This document shows positions 10,862 through 19,442 of a stretch of DNA of 64,000 bases, one piece after another. Both the position numbers and the translations under genes were made by a program. The notes under the pieces are model-generated. The model made no database searches, was not told where the DNA came from, and was given only the letters and a program-made list of their open reading frames with translations. The DNA comes from Campylobacter lari (GTDB lineage: Bacteria; Campylobacterota; Campylobacteria; Campylobacterales; Campylobacteraceae): NCBI RefSeq assembly GCF_900638335.1, contig NZ_LR134508.1:1364001-1428000 (forward strand), written 5' to 3'. Within the stretch, counting starts at the first letter, position 1. The number at the start of each line of letters is the position of its first letter.

Positions 10862-11398
10862 ATGAATGCCCAGCATATCAGAGAACAAATGATTTTTTAT
10901 ACCACTCATTTGCACTTGATTGATTTTTTACTAATGGCCTTGGTTATATTTTTTTTCATTATCACTTTATTTGTTGCTTTAATTATTAGAAATAAACCTA
11001 CTTTTGCTTTTACGGTTATTTTTTTAGGAATTTTATGCTCAGCTAGCATAGCATATTTAGGATATTTTTTAATTGATACCAAAGTCAGATCAAGAATAGC
11101 CAGTTTAGATAATGCTCAATTTTTTGTATACGATAACTCGCTCAGCGTTGATTATAGCTTAACAAATACTTCCAAAAAAAGTTTTAAGTATTGTAAATTA
11201 AAAGTAGAAGTCTTTAAAAAAAGTGATGACAATAGCACTTTTAAAAATTTAATACACACTATAAAACCTCTAAGAAGCAAATCTACCATTATAGAAAAAA
11301 CAATAAATCCTAACCAAACCATTAATTTTAAAACCAAATTTTCCGATTTTAAAGAAGGTCAAAATTTTGACATTAAAATTTATTCAAAGTGTTTTTAA
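10862..11398 (+). CDS. DUF2393-like two-helix membrane protein, first copy
   Basis: Function unknown. 178 residues with two N-terminal membrane helices (about 18-45 and 52-75) and a soluble beta-rich C-terminal half with a Cys near its end, the shape of the DUF2393 proteins of epsilonproteobacteria. ATG at 10862 is preferred over the in-frame GTG at 10856: the only purine-rich ribosome site (AAGAAG at about 10850) abuts the GTG but lies six bases from the ATG. The next gene is a diverged copy with the same layout, starting in the stop codon, so the pair probably arose by tandem duplication. Confidence 0.75.
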   Translation: MNAQHIREQMIFYTTHLHLIDFLLMALVIFFFIITLFVALIIRNKPTFAFTVIFLGILCSASIAYLGYFLIDTKVRSRIASLDNAQFFVYDNSLSVDYSLTNTSKKSFKYCKLKVEVFKKSDDNSTFKNLIHTIKPLRSKSTIIEKTINPNQTINFKTKFSDFKEGQNFDIKIYSKCF

Positions 11399-11928
11399 TG
11401 GGATATTTTACTTTTTTTCATATTCTAATCATTTTCATTATGCTAGTTTCTACAGGTTTAACTTGGGTTTTACTTTACTTAAAAATCCAAAATAAAAAAT
11501 ATATGATTATTTTTTGCATAGTAAGTTTCATACTTGCTTTAATTTTAACTATTTCATTACTGCTGACCATAGATCAATATACCAAAAAAGCAAGTTTAAG
11601 TAATTTTTCAACCTATAGACGCTTAGCAACAGAGAGTATTATTGTAAAAGGTAGAGTAACCAATGATACTAATTTCAAGCTTTCAGAGTGCTTTTTAGAA
11701 CTTAGAATAATCGATGATAACAAAAAACATGAAGTAAGTGGTGAAATATTTAACCAACAAAATTTTGATAGCATCAAAAGAGCAAGCCAACAACAAAGAG
11801 ATGCCTCATATAATATAAGTATTGCAAAAAATCTGCCAGGACATACTTATAAAGACTTTTCATTTGAGGTAGCGTTGCCACCCCATTTTCAAAGCTATAA
11901 AATATTTAAACAGTTAAAATGCAAATAA
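11398..11928 (+). CDS. DUF2393-like two-helix membrane protein, second copy
   Basis: Function unknown. 176 residues with the same plan as its upstream neighbour: two N-terminal membrane helices (about 5-28 and 35-58) followed by a soluble beta-rich domain containing SIIVKGRVTNDTNFKLSECF, which resembles an immunoglobulin-like periplasmic fold. The ATG at 11398 shares its A with the TAA of the first copy (TAATG), so translation is probably coupled; an in-frame GTG at 11389 is the alternative. Its stop is only three bases from the convergent purF stop, with no room for a terminator. Confidence 0.73.
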   Translation: MGYFTFFHILIIFIMLVSTGLTWVLLYLKIQNKKYMIIFCIVSFILALILTISLLLTIDQYTKKASLSNFSTYRRLATESIIVKGRVTNDTNFKLSECFLELRIIDDNKKHEVSGEIFNQQNFDSIKRASQQQRDASYNISIAKNLPGHTYKDFSFEVALPPHFQSYKIFKQLKCK

Positions 11929-11931
11929 GGG

Positions 11932-13272
11932 TTATTTAATAAAATAATCCCCATCAAAACTAATCAAAGAATATTTTCTTTCATCGCCTATACTTGAAAC
12001 TAGCTCATTAATATCCAAAAAAGTCAAACTATCTGCACCTGTGTATTCTCTAACATCTTCAACGCTTTTGTTAGCTGAGATTAGCTCTTCAAAAGTTGGA
12101 GTGTCTATACCATAAATATCAGGAAATTTAATTTCTGGGCATGCTATAGCTAAATGGATTTTTCTTGCACCTGCTTGTTTTAAAAGTGCGATAATTTTTT
12201 TAGAAGTTGTTCCTCTTACCACGCTATCATCAATCACCACTATATCTTTACCCTCTAAAACTTTTTTCATAGGATTGAGTTTTAATTTTACTTTCAAATT
12301 TCTCATTTCTTGAGTTGGCTCTATAAAGGTTCTGCCTACATAATGATTTCTCACTATTGCCATTTCAAGTGGGATCTTTAAATATTGCGCAAAACCTATA
12401 GCAGCACTCACACCACTATCTGGAACGGGCACTACAAAATCCACTTTTTCTTTAAATTTTTTAGCCAAGGCTTCACCCATTTTTTTACGCACTTCATATA
12501 CACTTTTACCTTCTATAATACTATCAGGTCTAGCAAAATAAATATATTCAAATGCACAAATTCTTGGATCTGTCTCATCAAAGACTTGAATACTTTCAAA
12601 CTCATCGCTACCTTGAGTAAAAACTAGCATCTCACCTGGTTTTACATCGCGAATAAATTCAGCCTCTATCAAATCAAAAGCACAAGTTTCACTCGCTACA
12701 ATATATCCACCATCTTTTAATCTGCCCAAAGACAAAGGTCTAACCCCATAAGGATCTCTTACTACAAAAAGTTGATTTTTACTAGCGAGCATAAAACAAT
12801 ATGCTCCCTTGCTTTGAGTCAAGCTTTCTATAAATCTATCTTTTAAAGTTTCTTTTTTGCTTTTTGCTATCAAATGCACTACATTTTCTGTGTCCATATT
12901 TGAGTGAAAAATAGCGCCATTATCAATCAATTCTTTTCTAACTTCTTCTTTATTAATTAAATTTCCATTATGCACTAAAGAAATATCGCCCAAAGAACAA
13001 GTAGCCGCAACAGGTTGCGCATCATGCAAAGAAGAATTTCCTGCAGTAGAATAACGATTATGCCCTATAGCTATCTCGCCTTTTAATCCTGCTAAAATTT
13101 GAGTATTAAAAATTTGCCCTACTTCACCTTTAGCTTTATGAGTTTTGATATTTAAACCATCGCTTACACTAATCCCACTTGCTTCTTGTCCACGGTGTTG
13201 CATAGCAAATAAAGCATAATAAGCTACCGTGCTTGCATTTTTTGAATTAATTACTCCAACTACTGCACACAT
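11932..13272 (-). CDS. purF: Amidophosphoribosyltransferase
   Basis: Commits PRPP to purine synthesis by forming phosphoribosylamine with glutamine. 446 residues. The N-terminal glutaminase domain begins MCAVVGV, leaving Cys2 as the nucleophile after Met removal. The phosphoribosyltransferase motif VVIDDSVVRGTTSKK sits near residues 354-368. No long propeptide precedes the cysteine. It starts directly next to the dapB stop and faces a plus-strand gene at its 3' end with a gap of three bases. Confidence 0.97.
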   Translation of the reverse strand: MCAVVGVINSKNASTVAYYALFAMQHRGQEASGISVSDGLNIKTHKAKGEVGQIFNTQILAGLKGEIAIGHNRYSTAGNSSLHDAQPVAATCSLGDISLVHNGNLINKEEVRKELIDNGAIFHSNMDTENVVHLIAKSKKETLKDRFIESLTQSKGAYCFMLASKNQLFVVRDPYGVRPLSLGRLKDGGYIVASETCAFDLIEAEFIRDVKPGEMLVFTQGSDEFESIQVFDETDPRICAFEYIYFARPDSIIEGKSVYEVRKKMGEALAKKFKEKVDFVVPVPDSGVSAAIGFAQYLKIPLEMAIVRNHYVGRTFIEPTQEMRNLKVKLKLNPMKKVLEGKDIVVIDDSVVRGTTSKKIIALLKQAGARKIHLAIACPEIKFPDIYGIDTPTFEELISANKSVEDVREYTGADSLTFLDINELVSSIGDERKYSLISFDGDYFIK

Positions 13273-14001
13273 TTAAATTCCTAAACAATCATCTATATCA
13301 TATAAGCCATTTTCTTGCGAAACTAGCCATTTTGCGCATTTTATTGCACCTTTTGCAAAAGTAGCTCTTGAAGTGGCTGTATGATTTAACTCTATAAATT
13401 CACCTTCATTATAAAAACCAACCCTATGTGAACCCACTATATCACCACCTCTTAAACTCATTACCGCTATCTCATCTTTGCTTCTTTGTCCAATAATCCC
13501 ATCTCTACCGCTTACCCTAACATTTTCTAAGTCTAAATTTCTAGCCTTAGCAACATTTTGCGCTAAAGTCATTGCGGTACCACTTGGGGCATCTTTTTTC
13601 TTATTATGGTGCATTTCAAGTATTTCTATATCAAAATCTCTCAAAACTTCGCTTGCTAAATAAGAAAGTTTTTTTAAAATCGCAACACCTAAAGACATGT
13701 TGGTAGCATAAAGAATAGGCATGGTAATGCTCGCACTTTGCATTAACTCATTTTGCTTAGCGTCTAAACCTGTAGTACCTATTACCAAAGGTTTAGGATT
13801 ACTTCTTGCGTATAAAAGCAAATCCTCACAACCCTTTGGGGTAGAAAAATCAATAATTACATCACATTTATTAAAAAAATCTTCATAATTTGATCCTTGA
13901 TCAAAAAACGCACTAGCCTTTGCCTGTTCATCATCTTCTAAACAAAGTCTTATTTGAACACCCATACGTCCATTGCTTCCATGAATTCCAACATTAATCA
14001 T
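13273..14001 (-). CDS. dapB: 4-hydroxy-tetrahydrodipicolinate reductase
   Basis: Reduces the dihydrodipicolinate precursor in lysine and diaminopimelate synthesis. 242 residues. The nucleotide-binding loop is GSNGRMG at 8-14, and the catalytic/substrate segment [13 protein letters not shown] starts at His131. It abuts purF without a gap, so the two form a transcription unit. A TACAAT box at 14032-14037 is a possible -10. Shares its pathway end product, diaminopimelate, with wall synthesis but no wall gene is adjacent. Confidence 0.97.
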   Translation of the reverse strand: MINVGIHGSNGRMGVQIRLCLEDDEQAKASAFFDQGSNYEDFFNKCDVIIDFSTPKGCEDLLLYARSNPKPLVIGTTGLDAKQNELMQSASITMPILYATNMSLGVAILKKLSYLASEVLRDFDIEILEMHHNKKKDAPSGTAMTLAQNVAKARNLDLENVRVSGRDGIIGQRSKDEIAVMSLRGGDIVGSHRVGFYNEGEFIELNHTATSRATFAKGAIKCAKWLVSQENGLYDIDDCLGI

Positions 14002-14079
14002 TTTAAAGTCTACCTTTTTAGAATTTGGAAAATTGTAGCGTTTATTTATTTAAAAGCAAATAACGCTTTTAATTAATCA

Positions 14080-14342
14080 TCATATTTTTGACCTTAAAAA
14101 ATTTCCGTTTCTATTAAAAAACATTTCTATATTATTGTTTAGTTTAATTTCATATCCAAATTCCTCCCAGTACACATCTACAATAAAAGCTTCAAAAAAG
14201 AACTTTAAATTTTTCCATAATAGGTTTAGAAAGCCCATAGTAATTTTGGATATAAGGATTATTGTTAGGTATATTTTGTTGTGCAATATTTGCGCTAGCC
14301 ATTAGCGCTAAAGCTATACTTAGAATTAGTATTTTTTTTCAT
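14080..14342 (-). pseudogene. Decayed gene for a small secreted PepSY-like protein
   Basis: Reading from the ATG at 14342, the frame shifts at once: a run of eight A codes on the wrong frame, while seven A would give MKKILILSIALALMASA, a clean signal peptide, continuing to KPIMEKFKVLF and a stop. A second shift at the T6 run (14194-14199) is needed to reach EAFIVDVYWEEFGYEIKL and FNRNGNFLRSKI, which resemble the ends of periplasmic PepSY-like/DUF2874 proteins. Repaired product would be about 85 residues. The ribosome site AAGGAG is intact but buried in an inverted repeat. Position beside dapB matches my memory of C. jejuni Cj0200c. The open frame at 14080-14286 is not an independent gene. Confidence 0.65.
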
Positions 14343-14378
14343 TTTAGATTCTCCTTGATTTTTATAGGAGAATCTAAA
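14343..14378 (-). repeat. 12-bp perfect inverted repeat over a ribosome-binding site
   Basis: TTTAGATTCTCC (14343-14354) and GGAGAATCTAAA (14367-14378) are exact reverse complements separated by 12 bases. On the minus-strand transcript the second arm contains the GGAG ribosome site and ends at the ATG of the decayed gene, so the hairpin would hide the site. It could equally be a palindromic operator in DNA. Confidence 0.75.
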
Positions 14379-14405
14379 TTAATTTTTGTGAAATTTATGT
14401 GAAGA

Positions 14406-15344
14406 TTAATGCAAACTTTCAATATAAGCTAAAGCACTAAGCGCCGCAACCGCTCCATCACCTGCTGCACATATTACTTGTTTTGGTGCATCTTTTCTTA
14501 AATCACCTGCCGCAAATAATCCTGCTATATTAGTTTGCATTTTAAGATCAACACTCACTTGACCACCTTCTTCCATAGCACATAAAAATTCACCATTATC
14601 TTGTTTTAAAATTTCATTTCTTACATTTAGTCCAACAAAGGTAAATATTCCAGGCACATCAAGCTCTCTTTTAGAACCATCATTAAATGCTATTTTTACC
14701 TTATTAACACCCATATTATCACCGCAAACCTCATCAACTACCGCATTTGTGATTAATTCTATTTTTTCATTATTTTTTACTTTTTCAACTGTTGAAGGTG
14801 CTGCTCTAAACTCATTTCTTCTGTGGACTAAATATACTTTTGAACAAATATTAGCTAGATATAACGCCTCTTCTAAAGCAGTATCTCCCCCACCTAAAAC
14901 AGCAACTTCTTTATTTTTATAAAAAAAACCATCACAAGTTGCACAAGTACTCACACCTTTTCCAAAAAATTCATCCTCGCCTTTAAAACCCGCACGACGT
15001 GGAGTAGAACCCGTACACACAATCACAGCTTTTGCTTGCTCGCTTTTTCCACCTTCTAATTTTATATTAAAACTTCCATCAGTATTTTTGCTAATTTGCT
15101 CCACGCCTACCATTTCGTGTTTTAAACCAAAACGCATACATTGCTCATTCCAAGGAGCCATAAAAGAAATTCCATCTAAAACTTGAGCAACTCCAGGATA
15201 ATTTTCAATTTCTGAGCTTGAAGTAATCTGTCCGCCAGGCATGCCTTTTTCAAACATCACAACATTTTTTAATCCACCTCTAGTAGCATATAAACCTGCA
15301 CTTAAACCCGCAGGTCCACCACCTATAATAGCTAAATCCAACAT
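14406..15344 (-). CDS. trxB: Thioredoxin reductase
   Basis: FAD enzyme that reduces thioredoxin with NADPH. 312 residues. FAD loop [13 protein letters not shown] at 8-20, redox pair CATC at Cys134 and Cys137, NADPH loop [10 protein letters not shown] at 151-160, and the closing FAD segment FAAGDLR near 284. Transcribed from its own promoter at 15375-15380, behind the trxA terminator. Together with trxA it would serve the Bcp-type peroxiredoxin at 8.1-8.5 kb (inference). Confidence 0.96.
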   Translation of the reverse strand: MLDLAIIGGGPAGLSAGLYATRGGLKNVVMFEKGMPGGQITSSSEIENYPGVAQVLDGISFMAPWNEQCMRFGLKHEMVGVEQISKNTDGSFNIKLEGGKSEQAKAVIVCTGSTPRRAGFKGEDEFFGKGVSTCATCDGFFYKNKEVAVLGGGDTALEEALYLANICSKVYLVHRRNEFRAAPSTVEKVKNNEKIELITNAVVDEVCGDNMGVNKVKIAFNDGSKRELDVPGIFTFVGLNVRNEILKQDNGEFLCAMEEGGQVSVDLKMQTNIAGLFAAGDLRKDAPKQVICAAGDGAVAALSALAYIESLH

Positions 15345-15374
15345 AATATTTTCCTTGTAGTTTTATTTATAGGT

Positions 15375-15380
15375 ATTATA
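15375..15380 (-). promoter_or_regulatory. -10 box of trxB
   Basis: Minus-strand TATAAT preceded by TTTG and a long AT-rich stretch, located between the trxA terminator and trxB. It predicts a leader of about 24 nt with AAGGA before the ATG. Confidence 0.55.
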
Positions 15381-15439
15381 CAAATTTTTTCTTTAATTAT
15401 AAATAATAAAAATTATCAAATAGTAAAAAATATGAAGAA

Positions 15440-15459
15440 AAGCCACAAAAAAGTGGCTT
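15440..15459 (-). terminator. Hairpin terminator of trxA
   Basis: AAGCCAC (15440-15446) and GTGGCTT (15453-15459) form a 7-bp stem with a six-base loop, followed in the minus-strand transcript by TTTTCTTC. It lies five bases beyond the trxA stop codon. Confidence 0.75.
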
Positions 15460-15463
15460 AAAA

Positions 15464-15778
15464 TTATAAAAGCGAGTTTAATTTGTCTGCTAAAGCTTGT
15501 TTTGATTGAGCACCAACTAGTTGATCAACCACCTCACCATCTTTAAAGAAAATGATAGTTGGGATAGATCTTACACCAAATTGCGCAGCCAAATCACCTT
15601 GCTCATCTGTGTTTACCTTACAAATTTTAGCCTTACCGTCAAAATCATTTGCAAGTTCATCAATTACTGGAGCTAGCATTCTACAAGGTCCACACCATGG
15701 AGCCCAAAAATCTACTAAAGCTACACCTTCTTTTGCTTGTGCAAAATTTTCCGTAGTTAAATCTATATATTTTCCCAT
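15464..15778 (-). CDS. trxA: Thioredoxin
   Basis: General dithiol reductase of the cytoplasm. 104 residues, usual length. Active site WCGPC with Cys29 and Cys32, and the cis-proline loop SIPTII near residue 73. Strong AAGGAG ribosome site six bases before the ATG. A hairpin terminator directly after it separates it from trxB. Confidence 0.98.
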   Translation of the reverse strand: MGKYIDLTTENFAQAKEGVALVDFWAPWCGPCRMLAPVIDELANDFDGKAKICKVNTDEQGDLAAQFGVRSIPTIIFFKDGEVVDQLVGAQSKQALADKLNSLL

Positions 15779-15828
15779 TTTTTCTCCTTTATTTTTTCAC
15801 ATTTTATTAAATTAGAATAAATATTCTC

Positions 15829-16167
15829 TTAATAACCAATATTCTCTAAAAGCTTTATATCATCTTTATATACACAAAGTAAATCTATTTGGTAATTCTC
15901 ATCACTTTTGTGTTTCATAAAGTAATACTCTATAGCTTTGATGATTTTATTGTATTTTTTATTATCTAATCTATATGCTACTTCATAATCTCCTTGCGTA
16001 CTTTTAACCTCAACAAAATGTAAAATTTTATCTTTTTTAGCAATGATATCGATTTCTCCAAATTTAGAATGAAAATTCCTTTTTAAAACTTCAAAACCTT
16101 GAGTTTTTAAATACTCGCACGCTAAATCCTCTCCTTTTTTACCAAAAAGATACTGCAATAAAGCCAT
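15829..16167 (-). CDS. YraN/UPF0102 family nuclease-like protein
   Basis: Function not established. 112 residues. The sequence carries the fold marks of a Holliday-junction-resolvase-like nuclease: GEDLACEYL near 12, FGEIDIIAKK near 37-46 and FVEVKS near 51-56, corresponding to the E...D...ExK catalytic set. Its start coincides with the last base of hom, so the two are cotranscribed. Often found near rRNA or translation genes in other bacteria; here beside amino acid synthesis. Confidence 0.85.
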   Translation of the reverse strand: MALLQYLFGKKGEDLACEYLKTQGFEVLKRNFHSKFGEIDIIAKKDKILHFVEVKSTQGDYEVAYRLDNKKYNKIIKAIEYYFMKHKSDENYQIDLLCVYKDDIKLLENIGY

Positions 16168-17420
16168 TAATCTTCTATTCTCATCATAAAAACATCATCT
16201 TTTACAAATTCTTGTTCTTTAAGTTTTTGAATTAAAATTTGTATATTTTTTTCATAAGTTTGATGCGTGATAAAAAATAAAGTGCTACAATCTTGCTTTT
16301 CTTTTTTAGGTTTTTGTAAAAAAGTATCGATTGAAATTTGATGTTCGCTCATTAATTGTGTGATTTTTGATAATACCCCTATTTTATCTAATACTTTTAA
16401 TCTTAAATAATATCTTGTATAAATTTCATCTTTATTTAAAAGTTTATAAGAAGTATCATTTAAATACCCAAAAATAGCACTATTTTTTTCTTTTCTTGCT
16501 ATATCGATTAAATCAGCTATAACAGCACTTGCAGTTGCCTTGCCACCTGCTCCTGGGCCATAATATAAACTTTCACCCAAAATATCCCCATCTACACTGA
16601 TGGCATTCATCACCCCATCAACTTTTGCTAGTATTTTATCTTTACTAAGCATAGCAGGATGAACTCTTAGTTCTATTTTTTCATCTTTTATTTTAGCAAT
16701 ACCCAAATGCTTTATGGTATACTCAAATTCCTTTGCGAAGTAAATATCCTCATCACTTACCCTGCTAATACCCTCAATCAAGATATCCTCAGGTTTTACT
16801 CTTAATCCATAGGCAATATTTGCTAAAATTAAAAGCTTATGTGCAGCATCAAAACCTTCTATATCAAAGGTTGGATCAGCTTCGGCATATCCTAAATCTT
16901 GAGCCTTTTTTAATACTTCTTGAAATTTAGCATTATCTTCGGTCATTTTACTTAAAATATAATTGCTTGTACCATTTAAAATGCCTTTAATAGAAACAAT
17001 ATTATTAGCACTCAGGCCCTCTTTTAAAATTTTAATAATTGGAATTCCACCTGCCACACTTGCTTCATAACCAAAAGCTGTATCTTGTGCTAATTTTTCA
17101 AGCTCATAACGATGGTAAGCAAGCAAAGCTTTATTGGCAGTTACTACTGATTTTTTTCTTTTTAAAATCTTTGAAATTAACTCAAAGGGTAAATCAATAC
17201 CACCCATTAACTCCACAAACACATCAATATCTTCACGCTCTAAAACCTTATCAATATCATTAACCACAGGAATTAATGCATTTGGTTTTAGATTTCTTGC
17301 TAAAGCAATCACTGGAATAATTTCTTCATCGCATCTTGCTTTGATTAAATCTTGATTTTTTAATAAAGTTTCTACAACAGCACTTCCCACTGTGCCATAA
17401 CCTAAAATTGCTATTTTCAT
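16167..17420 (-). CDS. hom: Homoserine dehydrogenase
   Basis: NAD(P)H-dependent reduction of aspartate semialdehyde to homoserine, leading to threonine and methionine. 417 residues. Nucleotide loop LGYGTVGSAV at 6-15, conserved GILNGTSNYIL near 146 and the catalytic region YAEADPTFDIEG near 178-189. A C-terminal ACT domain (VLDKIGVLSKITQLM onward, about 343-415) indicates feedback control by an amino acid, usually threonine. Monofunctional, with no aspartokinase domain. One base separates it from the aminotransferase upstream. Confidence 0.96.
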   Translation of the reverse strand: MKIAILGYGTVGSAVVETLLKNQDLIKARCDEEIIPVIALARNLKPNALIPVVNDIDKVLEREDIDVFVELMGGIDLPFELISKILKRKKSVVTANKALLAYHRYELEKLAQDTAFGYEASVAGGIPIIKILKEGLSANNIVSIKGILNGTSNYILSKMTEDNAKFQEVLKKAQDLGYAEADPTFDIEGFDAAHKLLILANIAYGLRVKPEDILIEGISRVSDEDIYFAKEFEYTIKHLGIAKIKDEKIELRVHPAMLSKDKILAKVDGVMNAISVDGDILGESLYYGPGAGGKATASAVIADLIDIARKEKNSAIFGYLNDTSYKLLNKDEIYTRYYLRLKVLDKIGVLSKITQLMSEHQISIDTFLQKPKKEKQDCSTLFFITHQTYEKNIQILIQKLKEQEFVKDDVFMMRIED

Positions 17421-17421
17421 T

Positions 17422-18624
17422 TTATTCTCTTAAATATTTTTTTATATTTCTTGCTGCTTGACGAATGCGATTTTCATTTTCTATTAAAGCTATTCTAACA
17501 TACTCATTGCCCGCTTCACCAAAGCCAACTCCAGGGCTCACCGCTACATTTGCTTTTTGCAAAAGCTGTTTAGAAAATTCCATACTACCAAGATGAGCCT
17601 TACTTTGAGGGAGTTTTGCCCAAACAAACATACTTGCATTAGGTTTTTTTAGTTCCCACCCTGCTTGAAAAAACGAATCAAGTAAAACTTCTAATCTTCT
17701 TGCATAAGTTGCTTTAATCTCTTCAACACAAGTTTGATCTCCATCTAAAGCTATGGTGGCAGCAACTTGTATAGGAGTATACATACCATAATCAAACCAA
17801 GATTTAATCTTTTTCAAAGCCGCAATTAAACGTTTATTACCCACCACAAAACCTACGCGCCAACCTGCCATGTTGTAAGATTTTGAAAGTGTATAGGTCT
17901 CTACTGCCACATCTTTAGCACCTTCAACTTCAAAAATCGAAGGAGTTTTATAAGAACCAAAAGTCAAATCTGCATAAGCAATATCAGAAATAATATAAAA
18001 TCTTTCTTTTTTTGCCATAGCAACCAATCTCTCATAAAAACTTTTTTCTACTGTAACTGTTGTAGGATTATGCGGAAAATTTACCACTACATATTTTGGA
18101 CGCGGAATGCTTTCATGTAGTGTTTTTTGTAAATTTTCAAAAAAAATATTTTCATTTAATTCATAATTTTCATTAAAATCAAAATTCATAGTTGCTACAT
18201 TACCACCTGCTATGATAAAAGCTTGAGTATGTATAGGATAAGCAGGTGTAGGTACAATAGCTACATCTCCTGGGTTAATTATGGCTCTTGCTAAATTTAC
18301 AAAGCCCTCTTTAGAACCCATCGTTGCAACTACTTCGCTTTCAGGATCTAGATCAACATCATATTTTCTTTTATACCAATTACAAATTGCAAGTCTTAGT
18401 TTATAAATTCCACTCGAAGCAGAATAACCTGAAGTTTTATCTTTATTTGCACTTTCACAAAGCTTGTCTATAATATGCTGAGGGGTTTTACCATCAGGAT
18501 TTCCCATAGAAAAATCTATTATATCTTCCCCTGCTCTTCTTGCTGCCATTTTAATCGCATTAACTTCAGCAAAAACATAATTTGGAAGTCTTTCTATGGT
18601 ATTAAAATGAATTTCTTCAAACAT
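17422..18624 (-). CDS. PLP-dependent aminotransferase, class I/II
   Basis: Fold-type I aminotransferase of 400 residues, likely acting on alanine, aspartate or a related amino acid. The PLP lysine is Lys248 in TLSKSYNMAGWR; NFPHNPT near 182 is the cofactor-binding Asn/Pro segment. Close to enzymes annotated as alanine or LL-diaminopimelate-type aminotransferases; the sequence alone does not settle the substrate. Immediately precedes hom in the operon, so a role in the aspartate family is plausible but unproven. Confidence 0.85.
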   Translation of the reverse strand: MFEEIHFNTIERLPNYVFAEVNAIKMAARRAGEDIIDFSMGNPDGKTPQHIIDKLCESANKDKTSGYSASSGIYKLRLAICNWYKRKYDVDLDPESEVVATMGSKEGFVNLARAIINPGDVAIVPTPAYPIHTQAFIIAGGNVATMNFDFNENYELNENIFFENLQKTLHESIPRPKYVVVNFPHNPTTVTVEKSFYERLVAMAKKERFYIISDIAYADLTFGSYKTPSIFEVEGAKDVAVETYTLSKSYNMAGWRVGFVVGNKRLIAALKKIKSWFDYGMYTPIQVAATIALDGDQTCVEEIKATYARRLEVLLDSFFQAGWELKKPNASMFVWAKLPQSKAHLGSMEFSKQLLQKANVAVSPGVGFGEAGNEYVRIALIENENRIRQAARNIKKYLRE

Positions 18625-18635
18625 TGTCCATCCTT

Positions 18636-19442
18636 TTAGCGTCTTAAGTAAATTTTTAAACCCCTTTTTATATTATCAAGGCTAAACATATCCCCTATAA
18701 TAGCATATTTTGCACCCAATGGTATATTTACATTTACTTCATTTTGCTTGTGTGTATTTTCTACACCTTGAATAAAATTTAAATTTTTATCTAAAAACTG
18801 AATTTTACAAAACCAAGAGTCAAAATTGTGTGCACTAAGCTCCATACTTTTTGCACCTTGCAAATCAATAATATATTCTCTTAAAGGTTTATTTAATTGA
18901 GTAATAGTATTTAGTGGAATTTGAGTATTAACTTTAGGTTTTGCTTTTGAAAAATCTAGCTCATATTCATAATTTAACTCTGAAATTTTAGAAATATCTT
19001 TAATAAAAACAGAACTTCCCAACAAAGCCTTATAAAAAACTCCTGGATCAAGCATATATTGAGAATCTACGGCCAATTTATAGGTAATATAATTTTCTCT
19101 TAAAATTAACTCAATTGGTATAAAATACACATAGCCTAGCTCGTTTAAAGTATCATTAATCGTTTTAAAAAATAAAACAGAATCAGCCTGAGCTTTAAAA
19201 CTAAAAGTTAAAGTTTTTGGCTCACTTAGTATAAAATTTGCCAAAGAATTGGTTTTTAAAATTTGAGAAATAGTATAAATATCTACATTTCCGCGTTCAT
19301 CTTTATAATCATTTCTTGCAAATAAAAGCTCCAATTTTGCATCTTTAGAATTATCATTAACAATATGCCTAGCAACTTCCAAGGCACTCAATGCAAAGGC
19401 GTTAAGAGTAAAAAGAATAGAAAATAGGAAAATTCTTACCAT
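18636..19442 (-). CDS. Secreted protein of unknown function
   Basis: 268 residues. Residues 1-17 (MVRIFLFSILFTLNAFA) are a Sec signal peptide, so the product is periplasmic. The rest alternates short helices and strands with a C-terminal segment (LGAKYAIIGDMFSLDNIKRG) that I do not recognise. It overlaps the end of the RodZ-like gene by seven bases, so it is translated from the same message and may work with that protein in the periplasm. Function unknown. Confidence 0.75.
   Translation of the reverse strand: MVRIFLFSILFTLNAFALSALEVARHIVNDNSKDAKLELLFARNDYKDERGNVDIYTISQILKTNSLANFILSEPKTLTFSFKAQADSVLFFKTINDTLNELGYVYFIPIELILRENYITYKLAVDSQYMLDPGVFYKALLGSSVFIKDISKISELNYEYELDFSKAKPKVNTQIPLNTITQLNKPLREYIIDLQGAKSMELSAHNFDSWFCKIQFLDKNLNFIQGVENTHKQNEVNVNIPLGAKYAIIGDMFSLDNIKRGLKIYLRR

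Noticed and set aside
14050-14072. TTAAAAGC/GCTTTTAA hairpin as a terminator
   Set aside because: Stem is AT-rich and no T run follows in either direction.
14080-14286. A 68-codon gene behind dapB
   Set aside because: Its first part is out of frame with the clear signal peptide upstream; better explained as part of a frameshifted gene.
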